A stretch of DNA of 64,000 bases from Struthidea cinerea (taxonomy: Eukaryota > Chordata > Aves > Passeriformes > Corcoracidae): the NCBI GenBank assembly GCA_013397865.1, contig VZTI01003143.1, positions 1,121,244 to 1,185,243 of the forward strand. Reading direction: 5' to 3'. Below, piece by piece: positions 35,501-48,296 of the stretch (the stretch's first letter is position 1; each line of letters opens with the position of its first letter). Made by a program: the position numbers and the translations under genes. The notes under the pieces were generated by a model. That model saw only the letters and a program-made list of their open reading frames with translations, was not told the DNA's origin and did not search any database.

Positions 35501-37296
35501 TTTCGAAATATTCTGCATTTCACAGTTATCATAACAATTTTGAAGGAGTGAAAAATGGAGTTGCTTTAATAACATGTTTTCCTAAGAAAGCAATCTGACA
35601 GCCAAGGTTATTCTTTGTTAATTGCTAGTGGTGATCTTTATACATGTCTTGAGTCAAGGTTTTATTTAAAATGTTACTTCCCATGCTTTGTCAGTATGTC
35701 CTACATTGTGACTTTATATGCTTTATAAATTCAGATTCTAAGGCACTATCATTTTTATTTCTTCCAGTATTATGCCAGTATTCTTGCCTTCATCCAGATA
35801 TTTCTCCTAATTATTTTTTATTTCTAGTATTTGTTCACAGTAAGAAATAGTAACTACTCCTCACCTGGCAGAGCACAGTTTGCTTGTATTGATTAAATAG
35901 GATTTTAAGGCAAACCTTAGAGTCCTCTAAAGGATGAAGTAATTTATGTTTGAATGACACATTTAATTGCTCTCAAGGAGGAATTTCTAATGCTGTGTAA
36001 ATTTGCTCAAAATCCACCAAGACTGAGGCAGAAAGATTCTGTGGTCAGTGATGTAGCCCAAGCTCACTGACATAACTCTAATGTGTAGGTTAGCAGACGT
36101 GATGGGGATTTTTATTTGTTGCACCTCAAAAGATTATTTATACATTTATACAAGACTTTACTATACATTTTGTAATTAGTCTCATGCACGTGAAGGCCTG
36201 AAGGTACGGAGCTCTCTGTCCTATACTGTTCTGCATCATTTCTCTTTTAAGAGCTCTTTATTCCCATAGAAGGGAGGGAAGAGGAAATGTGTTAGAGAAG
36301 ATTCTTTAAAGGAAAGGAAGAAGGAAGGATCATTGTTTTTCCCCGAAAGGAACACTCTCCAAGGAGAACCGTAGCTCTCTTTAGTTAAACATAGATATGA
36401 AGTCCCAAGTGAAGGCTGCTATGTCCTCTATGCTCAAAAAAATCCCCAATGACTATGATGCCAGTGAATACTAGATATTTACCTCATCAAACCAGAGAGG
36501 AATTCAACAAACTCATAGTCAACCCTGCCAAACAAAAGTTCTGTTTCACAAATAACTATTTAAACTGTGGAACTGGCTGTTATGATGTGATACAGAGACA
36601 AAAAAATTCTATAAATACAGTCTAAAAGGATTAGATTGACAGAATAGCGGCAGATAGGTTGGCTTAGTGTGACAAAGTAACAGGCTTGGTGGTCTACATG
36701 CAATTTTTATACTAAGTTTCATAAACCATCAATTGCCACAAAATTGCAGGAAATCCCACGTTTCCTCTGTTTCTTGCACTCCTCTAAACATCTTCTGCTG
36801 GTATTGACAGTCCTTAATACGACAAAGTCTTTACTGAGCATGATGATCCTTAACTTAGGAAAGATAAGTAAATCATGAAGCCAAGAAAATTACATTAGAC
36901 ATCAAGAAAAGTTTTAGCTGCCATCTATCAAAGATGTTCTCTACTCATTTGATTTTACTGACCCATAGTAATCCAGAAGTAGTTACGGCGCAGTCACTTT
37001 CATTCAGAAAAATTTCTTGGTTAGAGTTATATAAAGTTCAAACTTTAAAAAATAAACAAAACCAAGGCCTATATCCTTGCACAATCTTTTCTATCATAGA
37101 AAAATACAACTCACATATTACACAAATAAATTTCAAGTACAACTACTAGTGTAAATAAATTATTCCGTATTTAAGCTATTCCTTTGCAGGTAGACTAATT
37201 TATTTTCACTCCACTTGTTCAAGACCAAAATGAAATACCACAAGAAAATTCTTCCAGAAAAAAATGTAGCATTCATTGAATAAATGATACACTTAC

Positions 37297-37398
37297 CTGA
37301 AATGGCTTATTTGGTTTTCTAAAAGGGAGGAAAGTCTGTCCTTAATTTCCTCAAACCTTTCTTTCTCTTCCACAGATACTGTTCCAATTCCATCTGGC
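37297..37398 (-). CDS. CADPS2: CADPS2 exon: charged helical segment
   Basis: 102-nt exon, window residues 213-246 with split Arg codons at both ends. It reads PDGIGTVSVEEKERFEEIKD, then RLSSLLENQISHF. The VEEKERFEEIKDRLSSLLEN part is a clear amphipathic helix. Acceptor ttacag and donor TTTCAG|GTAAGT are both strong. Phase 2 at both ends and a length divisible by three make this exon skippable without a frameshift. It is separated from its neighbours by introns of 10.7 kb and 4.2 kb. Confidence 0.95.
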
Positions 37399-39239
37399 CT
37401 GTAATATTAAATATTTAATAACTGTTGATATGTCTTCATGTGGATTTGTCTTTGGACAATGACCTTTATTTCTAAAGTTTTCATTTAACGTGAGTGTTAA
37501 CTCCCCTTTCCCCTTTCTCATTGTCTCAAAGGATAAACAGTTACTTGTGAATATAGTTAAAGAACAGGCTGCAACTGGACAATGAATTTAACTTTTGAGC
37601 TGAACTTCTGAATTCAAGTCCTAAGTCTCTATGTCATCTCTATATAAACACAAGGTAGCACATAACTCTCGCAAATCCTTCCAAAAGACAATATCTTTTC
37701 TCAAGAAAATTAGTACTATTGTCACAGTAGAGAGGCCTACTCAAATCTTGTTAAATTTCAACTCCTTGAATCTTCTGTTTATTTTCCTAGAGGCACAATA
37801 CAGCTGAAAGTGATTTTAAAGTAAAGGTGGGAGGGAAACTACAGTGAGAAAAGCCACAGCAGGCAACACCTAGGAATCCTGCATAGTGAGGATAGTTTGA
37901 TTCCCCATCCTATACTGACAAATAGCATCACGTGATCAAGACTTCCACACAGGCACAGCATCAAAGAAGCAACAAAAAAGTCTTTAAAAAACAAAAGCAC
38001 TCGCATTTTTTTGAACATCAAATTTAAGTCACAATAATTAAAAAAATAAGCTTGTATTTATTACATTAAACATACACTTAGAATAAAGTCTTAGCCTAAA
38101 TGTGTTATTAATGTATTTATATTAAAATGGTGAGAAAAGTAAAAAAAAAAATTAAGTACACAGTTCCCAAATATTATTTTTGTCATGCAGTCATAACATC
38201 CCCACATACAGCATACTTTAAAAGGAAGTATCTGAAAACTTCCTGTTACTTTCTTAACTTCTAGCTCCAAGGTAACAAATCAGCTATTGCTTCTCACCTG
38301 AGTTTCTGAACCTGATACTATGTGTGAATCTGCCCTGTATCTTCTCCAGAGCCTCCAAAACTATCTCTGTGTTTCTAGAACTGAGAAAATTGTAGTACAA
38401 TGACATGAAGAAAGACAACATTCTTTCCTGGAACATTCTGATTGTTCCAAGAATCGTTCTAGGATTCTACGAATATCTTTTTCCTAAATTGTTACTTTAA
38501 GTTTCTGCACTATACTTAAATCTAGGAGGGATAAATTGCTACCTGGTCATGACATAAACAATTCTCTCACCCTTTAAACCACTTATATTTGTGACCTGTC
38601 AAGTCAAGATGGAAAGAATGCCTGAATTCCTTAAATTATTGTGAAGACAACAATAAAAAATCAGATGTGGTGGGTATAGTAGTAGTCAGGCACATCAACA
38701 TACCATTATATAAATTTGATGTGAAAGAGCAAAAAACTTATCTTCTCTCTTTTGATAGATGCCAGGATACTTTACCTCAGCCTTCTGACACATGGAATGA
38801 GCTCAAATTTAAGTAAATTGCACTGTCTGATTTCATTGTCAGGAGAGATTGCGCTCTGGACTGATAAAGTAAATAGTTCTGTCATATTAGGCCTCGCTGA
38901 GGCATGTCATATATATGTCAGAAAAGACCTAGGGGTCCAGATAACAGTAAGTGAAAAAGGTGAGCCAGCAGGATGTCATATCTGTCATCCTGCACTAAGG
39001 CTAGGATCACTACGTACCAGGGACCTGTCACTTCACGGAGTTTGCTGTCATAAGGAACCTTGTTGACAACAACTAAAATTTTCAGAACTGCAAAATACAT
39101 GCTTGCATAGAAGAGATGTCCCAGAAGAAGGAGTGCACAAAAAGGTGTTGGAAAAGTACCATCTATAGCACAGAAAAACTCATCTCTTGAAAACACGCTT
39201 TTAGAAAATAGCATGCAGTCTGAATCACAATTTTGTTTC

Positions 39240-39269
39240 TTCTTGTTGCAAACCTTATTGCAACAAGAA
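39240..39269. repeat. 12-bp perfect inverted repeat
   Basis: TTCTTGTTGCAA and its exact reverse complement flank a 6-base loop. It is in an intron, and the pairing stops outside the 12-bp arms. Confidence 0.9.
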
Positions 39270-42200
39270 TATAAAGATGCATTTTTGCAACTCAATTCTG
39301 AGACATATTGTGCTGGTGATAATTCTTCCACTTATGGGAATATATACCTACTACTGATGAGAAAAGAATCCATGGAAAAAAGAATCTGACCCTGAGATGA
39401 GCTGAAATATTAAAAATAGATAAATACTTCAAAATTCCCACTCATTTAATCTTCTAGATATTTTTTCTTTTTTTACTTTGAAGATTGAATAAAATAAATA
39501 GCACTGTTTTGAGCTTGTTATTTTTATTTATGAATTACTGTGCCTGCAAAGAAAATCAGACTCACACAGTCATTTAGTTTTCAAAGGTTCAGGTCATAAA
39601 TAAACTATGCAAGAACTATTTTGCAAATAAAAGCAACAACAAATGTGTCCTTCCTACTGTCTCAAATATTATGTGGTTTGGACTTGATTTTTTCAATTCA
39701 AAATCAGTACTAAGCTTTGTTATTGCAGCCTGGGACCTCTCTTACAAGAACTCGGCCGAGAAAAGTGATGGACTGTCTTAAGAAGAGTTTTCATTTTGAC
39801 ACCATCTTCTCAAGAAGGTGGTGGAGAGTGAATTTTCCTTTCCTCCACGCTCTTTTTCCTCCTCATTGTTCACAACATTTTTTAGAATTAGAGAACTAGG
39901 TGAAACAGTGAACACTCAAAACCTGAGTAGCCTTCTCTCTCTCACTTATATTACTTTTCCATTTTTTGAGAACTCTGTCGATTGGATTTGGATTGGCCTG
40001 TCTTATCTGCTTAGATCACAGTCTAACTGGCACAGATGTAATGTTATCTCTGGTCACAAGTCAAATTGTTTAATTCACTCAGACTTAAATATCAAAAAAG
40101 ATTTGAAATAAATACCTCACGAACTAGAGCTGGTAAATTCAAGCAAAAAAGTAGCTGTTGGACCATAAACCACTTAAATAATGAGCCAAAAATAAAGGTT
40201 GACCAGAATTTTAAAGCTTATTTTTACTGCAAAAATCTTGCAAGCTCGTTGGCCTGACAGCAGTTACTCCAGAGAAGCTGACTGATTAGGTGGTGGATTT
40301 CAGTTTTCCTGTTGCAATGGACTGTTTTTCCTCACTTGATATAATCCTTTAAGGCTTGGGGTACCCTCCAGAATTATTTTGATCTCTAGACGTCTTAAAA
40401 CCTGCAATAATTTGCAGAGATCACTTGATGAATTGTAGGATTAAGATTATTGTGAATACCTACAGCACAGAAGATAAAATTGTATTCCAGTTCCAACAGG
40501 AATTAGGTATGATGGACACTGGGTTGACTGTAGATCGTTTCTAGCCCTCAACTTTGGAAACAGCTTCTCCTAGTGGCCTCTCGGAGAGTGAATTGTTACT
40601 TTAAGCAAGACTGCTTTTCTTAAGACAGCCTTGGAAATACTAACTGAATATGCCTGACTTTTTCCCTCTGGAGCAGCATTGATACTGGCGCTTTTTTGCA
40701 TCTTTAAATATTTTAAAAATGTTAAAAGTCTTTTTAATGAGCTTTCCTCATCAAAAACATTGACCATCACTTTGGTCTGTCATGAAAACAAAGAGTATGA
40801 GGAGAGTAATGCACAGAGTGGTATTCTAACATACACACGGGTATGAAAAGTAAGGCTGACCAAAAAGAACTTGCCAGAGCAAGATGAGAAATTATTATGA
40901 AAAACAAAATGAAAGAAAAAATACTCCAGCTATGGTCTTTAAGACATTTCTGCAATAAACTACATTTCAAAGACATAGAAAAAACAAAACCAAACATAAA
41001 TGGCATCCTTTCTCCTAGAAACAAAGTGTTTTAGAAGACTTCAGTGCTTTCTAAAAGCACTTGTTTTTATATTCAGCAGGATGTACTATCAAATGAAAGA
41101 ACAGTGACAAGTTTCAAATTAGCAGGATAAAAATTCGACTGCTTGTTTCTTAGAAAACCAAAGATTAAATTTTTTAGACTTTGATGTAGAATTTTTATTA
41201 TCTATTTATAGGACTTAATATTCAAGAACTTAAATATCCAAATTTTCCTTTAAAATGCAACTGTATTAAGGCTTTTGCAGAGTCCATGGTTTATGTTACA
41301 GAAATCTAAGAACGATGATTTCCACTATCAGCTTAGAAGCAGACAGAGCAGACGTTCTTTTATTACAGAAAGTGAAGACAGTGCATTACCACGTGGCATT
41401 CAAACACAGCTTTAACCAGCAGACACTTGAAGACTGAGCATTTTGTTGTTTATATTAACTATTCTTCAAATATTCTGACATAAAACTGGCACAATAGAGC
41501 CTTCTGCTGTATGCAGTTCTCAGGCTGCTCCGACATCTGCTTACAGGTCATGCCCTTTTGTCACAACTGAATGAAAAATACCAATTCTGAAAGTCACTAA
41601 AACAGATTAAGATCATAAATTGGGTTAATTTTAATAATCTTTTATGTAGCTATATTTTAGGTGGGATTTATTAATGCCCTTCTACTGAGAAGCAAAACAT
41701 GTAATAATATCATATCATTTTACCCAATCTATAAGGGTATGTAAAGGCAGTAATCAGCTGAAATTAATGACAAAATACTGTATAATGTTTAGGGATGGTA
41801 AGTGTATGTAATAGCATTCCTTCATTGCCTAAGATGGCAAGTATAACCTTAAACATGCAGAACTTTTTTCTGATATTTCTTAATAATGGTTGAAGTATGT
41901 TTAATTTTCTATTGACATTTTCTCCGAGGCTTTTCAGAAGCAGATTTGTTTTGAGACATTGAAAAATGTGCCTCTGTTAATAATGTAGTGAGGACACGTT
42001 TTGTTACAACACTTTAATAGCTAGGAATACTTTCCAACACAGGACAGTAGCCTTCCTTTAAACAAAGGTGAAGTCAACATGGCTTCAGTTGGCACCCGCA
42101 ACAAGGTGAAGTGTTTTGCTTCTAGCTTTGAATACAAGAAAACCCCACTGACAACTTTTTTCTAGCTACTTACAAGAGTAATATATAGAAAACTGTGCCA

Positions 42201-43089
42201 GTAGTTGAATGACATATATTAAAAAAAATATATAAATGAAACCAGTTACTCCAAACGTAACTACTTAGAAAGGTCTCCCATCAGAGGCGTGGGGCTGTGA
42301 TGCTCATAAGCAGTTCAAGTCTTATTAAATATTGTTTATGAAAGACACAAAATGAAGGAGAAACCATCAAGATATAGACAACCTTACTTTAAAGTTAAGT
42401 TAGTCGGAGAAGAAAACACCTATTCAGAAGTTCCAGAAAAAAATTCAGAAGAGACAGAGCAATGTAATGATATTATTTTCTTTATTTTTATGTAGTTCCT
42501 TGTCCCAGATTTAAAAGGGATGATTTCTCGGAAAATTCTTTCATGACTTGACACAAAGTGTAAAATTGCAATAAACGTTTCTTATCACAAAACACTGAAA
42601 ACTGAAAAGAAATATATGAATGCATAGCACTCTCCAAAGTTTCCAGAGTTTCACTTCTCTTGTGTGTCCCTTTATTCTACTCTAAGATATTTCCTCCAAG
42701 CATAACCAAAGCAAGAAGCCTGTCAGAGAGTCTACATTGCCAAATAATGGCAAGGACCTAAAAGTAGCTCTCAGAGAGGGCAAGGCTATTACAGAGATAG
42801 AAAATTATTTTTTTGTACTGGTGTATTATTATGAAGCAAATTATTATGAAGAAAACTTCTGTGCTGGAACCCTTCTTTGTTCATAGCAAAAGAATTCTTA
42901 ATTTTCAGCACAGAATGTTTTAAGAAAGAAAGTAACTTAAAAAAACCCTTATGGAACAAATTAGAAAAACAGAGAGCAGAAAGATGCTAGGACCACCTGG
43001 CAACCTGAATTATCTGTGGTTATGTGAAAGTTCTCATCGAGAACTGCCATCCTCCTGGGCCATGGGAGATCAGAATCAGAATAGGAGGA

Positions 43090-44260
43090 AAATGTCAGAA
43101 AAAGTCTCCAAGGAGCCGAGGGAGCTACAGGCCAATAAGTATTACATACATCCCAGAAAATCAGAAGGAACTATAATATAAGGATATTTAAGGATAAAAG
43201 TAAGGAAATTTGGGTAAGTATTACCTATTGTCAAGTGTGTATGGCTTTGAAGCCATGAGACATAGAAATCTTACCTTGTGATCTTGAAGTTCTCTAAAAG
43301 GATTGAAAACAGGTGGATGAGTGTGACCTGACTCATATGAGGTACCTGGATTTCCAAAGGTCTTTTGTCAAAGAGTCCCTAATCAAAAGCTTTTAAGGCA
43401 ATTAAGCAGTGTCTGATTAAAAGTCCCTACATTTACATTTAAAATTAGAGTGGTGAGTACCTGTTGTGAAGGTATGTTATCAGTAGAGTTCTGCAGAGAT
43501 CTGGGCCAAGACTTGTGTTATTTTACAGTATTCATAAACGACTTGGCTAACAGATGCGAACTGAGGTGATAGTAAATGTAATTTTAATGATAGTTATGTG
43601 GCATAGTGTGGAATTCCAGAAAGACCTCATGAAATCAGGCAGCAACACAACAGCAAACAATGATAAACATAGATAAATGCAAGGAAAACACAGTTGTTAT
43701 TCAGAATGAAGATCCCGGTTTTATGATGGTTAATTCCACGAAAATATCCCTGTTCAGTAGAAGCCAAAGGAGCGAATCAACACTGGGAAACAGCAGAAAA
43801 GGATAAGGAACTAGCAGAAAACTTCCGTCCAGTGCAACCATTGCATTGTTCAATTCTAATTCTTGAATCTTAAATAGCAGAGACAGAATAGTATTTTTCT
43901 TTTTTCTTCTTTGTCTCTCCAACAGCAGCAGAGCATGAAATGAGATGTGTAGGAGTCAAGTTCAAAGCAAGAGTTCTTCAAGCAAGAGGAGGCTGAGTTG
44001 TGGAACTTGCTGCCAGAGGTGTTGAGGGTGAAAAGGGCTTACAGAGGTTCAGGGCTGCAATAGACAAGTACCTGAAATAAAGACTCACTCCAGGTTACCA
44101 AATAGGGCATATTCTGAGCTGCAAAGAGTCGGGAGTCGGAAAGAGGAAATATTGCACATGCTCGCCCTTCTTTTACTCCAAGCAGGTCAATGCTGGAGAG
44201 AGATGATTGACTGGCTTAGAAGAACCCTGACTCAATATGACTGTTCTTCTATGGAAACAC
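43090..44260 (+). repeat. Decayed CR1-like LINE fragment
   Basis: The plus strand shows 'gggagctacaggccaataag' (the family's NYRPVS segment), 'ttccaaaggtcttttgtcaa', 'tcagtagagttctgcagaga', 'cataaacgacttggctaac' (the family's IFINDL segment), and a 3' part ending 'gactcaatatgactgttctt'. Order and orientation fit one CR1-type element, much decayed. Antisense to CADPS2. Confidence 0.6.
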
Positions 44261-47144
44261 ACGTGCTGAAGCTTTTAAAATAAAGACAGCCCCTCCACTC
44301 CCCACATTCATCTTCAGTTATATACTGATTTTTGTAGCATTACTTTCACATTCACTTCTTGTATCTGAATTTCCAACACATCAGATATCTTTCTGAATAC
44401 AAAAGGGTATAACAAGAGAATATGCTCAAATTTTGAATTTTTCAATTCAGTCTGTAACTCAGCAGGTGGAAAGAAGTCACTTCACACTTCATGTGATACC
44501 CACCAGCATTCATTTCAGACAAGAGGGACTGAATAGAAGTCACAGCATGAAAAGTAGACAAGAGTGAACATGATGAGGAAGAAAACAATAGCTCCTACCT
44601 GGACTGTTTAAACTGAAATGTCAGCATTCAGGAATGTCCTATAATTCCCTGTTCTGCCCATTTCACTTTCACCAGCAATAAGTTTATGCATAAGTGCAGA
44701 GCAAAAGTTTACTTGTGAACTAACTATATTGATGAGGACTATATAGAATATGTCATATAAATGACCATGGAATATTTCAAAAGAAAACCATTGTGATGAG
44801 AAGCCAAAGGAGATGCTACTGTAAAGCCACATAGCACCAGAAGCACAGACAATGAAAGATGACTTTATTTATGGAGAAAAGAAGAAAAGAAAACAATTGA
44901 CTGAAACCCAAGGATGTATATTTGTTTAAACACAGCACAGCTATTCTTTTAGTGAAATATTTTCCTTTTTGGCTATTTAGGAAGAGAATGTCTTAAGACT
45001 GTCATCTACAAAAGCAGATATACCTTTTACTACATAAACAGTTTGTTAGCCCAGTTGTAATAGACTAACTTATGAACGGGAAAGGAAAAGGAAAAATAAG
45101 CTTTGAATTTCTCAATCTAGGACTCAGCACATTGTGTTTGAGCAAACATTTCTGTTCCCAAACAAACACCACTGGCATAAAACACACAAAGTACCAGTAC
45201 ACTTGATAAATCTAGCAGAAGTTGTTGCCTATACCTTCATCTCAGGAAAGAAAGAAAAGAAGCTGGGGATTGTTCTCTGGTCCTAAGATCAGGAGACAAG
45301 GGCTGCTGCATACAGCCTACACTGGAGCACAGCTCAGGTCTCCTCTGTGCTCCAAATGTCCCTGAAGCTCTATGACAACAAAACTTCTACATGTTTATTC
45401 CAGGCGTTTTGAAATAAACCCACGGTAACATGTTAAAGTCTGCAAGAGCACTACAGACTGCTGCATGAAACATGTTTCAAGTCCTAGGGTGCAGCAAAAC
45501 AGCACAGAGAATACCTGAAGGTTCAAAAACATGTTGGAAGAGTTCTGAAAACATATGGGGGGTGGAAAGAGCCAAAGCTGATTCAGACTGAGTTTCTCCT
45601 CACCAGAAATGAAGGTGAGAGACACTTGTATCTGATCGTTTGACTGATGTCACTAGCTTGCCTGTTATTTTAAAATTCATACATAAAAGAAATGGACAGT
45701 ATGAACTACAGATGTGGCTGCATTTCTACATGCTCCTCCACCACCTGACTTCAAGATCAATTCTGATGATCTTTCTCAGGCTAGGGGAGGGTCTAACATC
45801 CCTCTGTGAAGCAAAGGTGACATATAAATTAAATACATCATGCCCAGAGTATAAAGCCCTTTGTTCTGTGGTCTTTCTGATTCCCAGCCTGACTTACAAA
45901 ACAAAGATGTATAACGCCAGGGACCAGCCTAGAACTTTGGCCTGTCATGCATTGTCTGTGAAATTCTCTTTTACCTCTTACTGTTTCTTAGTGCTGCAGT
46001 AAATGAATGAGTGGGTATATTATGTGCCCGTAGATGTGTGTCTGTCATTCTGAGTGAGTGTATCTGCCTCCGTCCTTGACTTACTTTTTTTCTTTCTTCA
46101 TGTTTCTTTTTCTTCCTTTTTACAATATCTCAGTTCTAGTCAGACCCTCTCTGTTGAACAATTCTTTTATTCCTAAAACACTCATAATGCTATTCAGAGA
46201 ATACCTGTACAGTAGGAATAGACAGAATACAGAGTGCTTACCACCGTGTAAATGATGTGCTCCCTGAGATATTTTCATGCACTGCGTGCACGGTTGTCCT
46301 TCACTCAAATTATGAAATAAAAAGAAATGTATCTACCTTTCTTTTGAATTCTTGAAGTAAGTTTGAGCAATTATCACATATGTTTGTCTTCTTAGGTTGA
46401 AACCAATAATAAAAAGGCAAGAAACAACAAAGACTTAGACTCAATAGGAAATACGAATGTGTCAGCTTCTTGAGGAATTGACAAAGAAGCACGCTTTTAC
46501 AGAGAATAGGTTACCAAACAAAAGCCAGAATTCTCCTACCTCACCAGTATGAATGTTAAGATTCTTGACAGCATTTCAAGCACATTCAAAAACATTTCAA
46601 TTTTGGATATCATTATCATGTATTATATATTGTTAATCTACCACTGTGAAATCACTCAGGTCACAAATGCCCAGCTCCAGCTGAGGCTTTGACTGAGCCA
46701 GTGAAGGAAACAATATCCTTCCTAAGGGTTGCCTCTTCTTCTCTGGCCTGAGGACAAATAAAACAGCCTCTATTGCTGACTGGCTGCAAAGCAACATAAG
46801 CATACATCTTGGGCAGAAAATCTTTCTCTCTTCCAATCCCTACCAAGATTCAGTTTGGGGATGTACTGACAGCAACACAGTAATTTCTTCTTGGGACTGT
46901 GATGTTTTTCCCTAGTGGCAGGATTGGATCAGTTGGGAGGATCTATTGGGTTTCTCCTTGCTATTTTGGGACTTCTTAAACATATTCCATATAGCAGTCT
47001 ACAACTCTAGTGCACGAAACAGGTATAAATGCATGTTCTCCTATAATTTGATAGATTGCCTGCCCCACTTCCCACTCACATACAAGGAAGACAGGGAGCA
47101 AGTTCACTGAATTGTCACTGTGATAGTCAGAGACCAGAGCACGT

Positions 47145-47425
47145 GCTCTGAGGTGAGGCTGAGGGAGCTGGGCTTGCTCAGCCTGGAGAATAAGGAGGTG
47201 TTGAGGTGGACTGAATGACAGCCCTCCAGGTGTACAGGGTGGTAGACAAGACGCAAAAGATATAACTACACTGATATTAGACAGGCTCAAACTGGGTAAA
47301 GCCCCGACTGGAAAAAGCCCTGAGCAACCTGGTCTGACCTTGTAACTGACCCTGCTTCATGCAGGAGGTTTCCCTAGAGACCTCCTGTGGTCCCTCCTGA
47401 CCTGAGCTATCCAATGATCTGATCT
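47145..47425 (+). repeat. CR1 LINE 3' region
   Basis: A good match in wording to avian CR1: 'aggctgagggagctgggctt', 'gctcagcctggagaataagg', then 'ccctgagcaacctggtctga' and 'catgcaggaggtttccctag'. A gap or deletion separates the two parts. Plus strand, antisense to CADPS2. Confidence 0.8.
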
Positions 47426-48108
47426 GCAATAGCTGCTCTCCAACAGCAGAGCTAGTCCTCTCACAGTCTGGAATAAGACAGAGATGAAGCAGAGCTTCTT
47501 TTAAAGAATGTGCAAAAATAGCAAAGCAACAACTTAATTTCTTTCTAAGTCTTTCACTTGCAAGTGGAATGAAGATATCATCCCAAGACAATCACTGTGG
47601 CCAAAAGCTCCTGAAGTAGTCTACCTGTCTAGTGGAAAGGATTCCAGAAGTGTCCTAGCTCTTCCTGGCTGGGGGTTACACCTAATTCCCAATATATGTT
47701 ATTTCAATCCGTGATAGCACAGACAGAACTCAGTATAGTATGATTAGTTGCCAAGCTACAGACTGCAGAAAAAGAGTCATAATTTCCCTTAAACTGCAAA
47801 ATTGTTCAAAATGTTTACTGGAAACACCATTTAGTACCACAACATAAATGCAGAATGAAGGAAACTACCCTTTTAACAGGATGAGATCCTTTCATCTTGA
47901 AAACACATTGCATTAAGACAGTACACACTGAAAGGAGATTTTTTTAAACAGTAATAAGTATGGAACCTCCAGTGCCCCAGCAGAAACTTTCATGAACTGA
48001 TTTCTGTTGTGTGTAGTTCCCTACCTGGTGAACGCAAGAGCCTATAAATACTTTTACTCAGACTATGCATTTAAATACTACGGATTAAAAAATATATCGT
48101 CAAATTAC

Positions 48109-48296
48109 CTGTTACCATGAACATGAGAAGCACAAAATGCAAAGCTGTAGTGGAGCAAGGTTGGATCAATGACAGAACCATTTTCTGAATATTCAATCAG
48201 TTCATCGAGATAGCAGAGATGGCGGTGACAGCCTCGCACTCCGTAGCGAGCACAGTATTCATCCAATACGAAGACCTGACCTGGGCTAAACCAGCC
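48109..48296 (-). CDS. CADPS2: CADPS2 exon: GWFSPGQVF to SHVHGN
   Basis: 188-nt exon, window residues 151-212 plus two bases of an Arg codon. It reads GWFSPGQVFVLDEYCARYGV, then RGCHRHLCYLDELIEYSENG, and ends with TLLHYSFAFCASHVHGN. The Tyr in CARYG is the CADPS2 form. The acceptor is cctttcag and the donor is AACAG|GTAATT. The segment is very conserved and Cys/His-rich, but I see no metal-binding spacing that would justify calling a zinc site. It starts in phase 0 and ends in phase 2. Confidence 0.97.

Larger units (their letters stand above)
33125..37296 (-). other. CADPS2: Intron, 4.2 kb
   Basis: Its plus-strand side opens with an A-rich tract (33141-33186), which is the pyrimidine tract of the next exon on the gene strand. 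A decayed plus-strand CR1-like fragment lies at about 34840-35500. The rest is unrecognised AT-rich sequence. Confidence 0.8.
37399..48108 (-). other. CADPS2: Intron, 10.7 kb
   Basis: A large intron carrying two plus-strand CR1-like fragments (43090-44260 and 47145-47425), a 12-bp inverted repeat (39240-39269) and an E-box palindrome ATCACGTGAT at 37927-37936. The stretches 37937-39239 and 39270-43089 hold nothing I can name. Confidence 0.8.

Noticed and set aside
37927..37936. ATCACGTGAT, an E-box palindrome.
   Set aside because: A single 10-bp site deep in an intron is expected by chance; there is no cluster or other support.
46976..47591. Two minus-strand open frames of 104 codons each.
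   Set aside because: They overlap the antisense strand of the CR1 3' region and are not genes.
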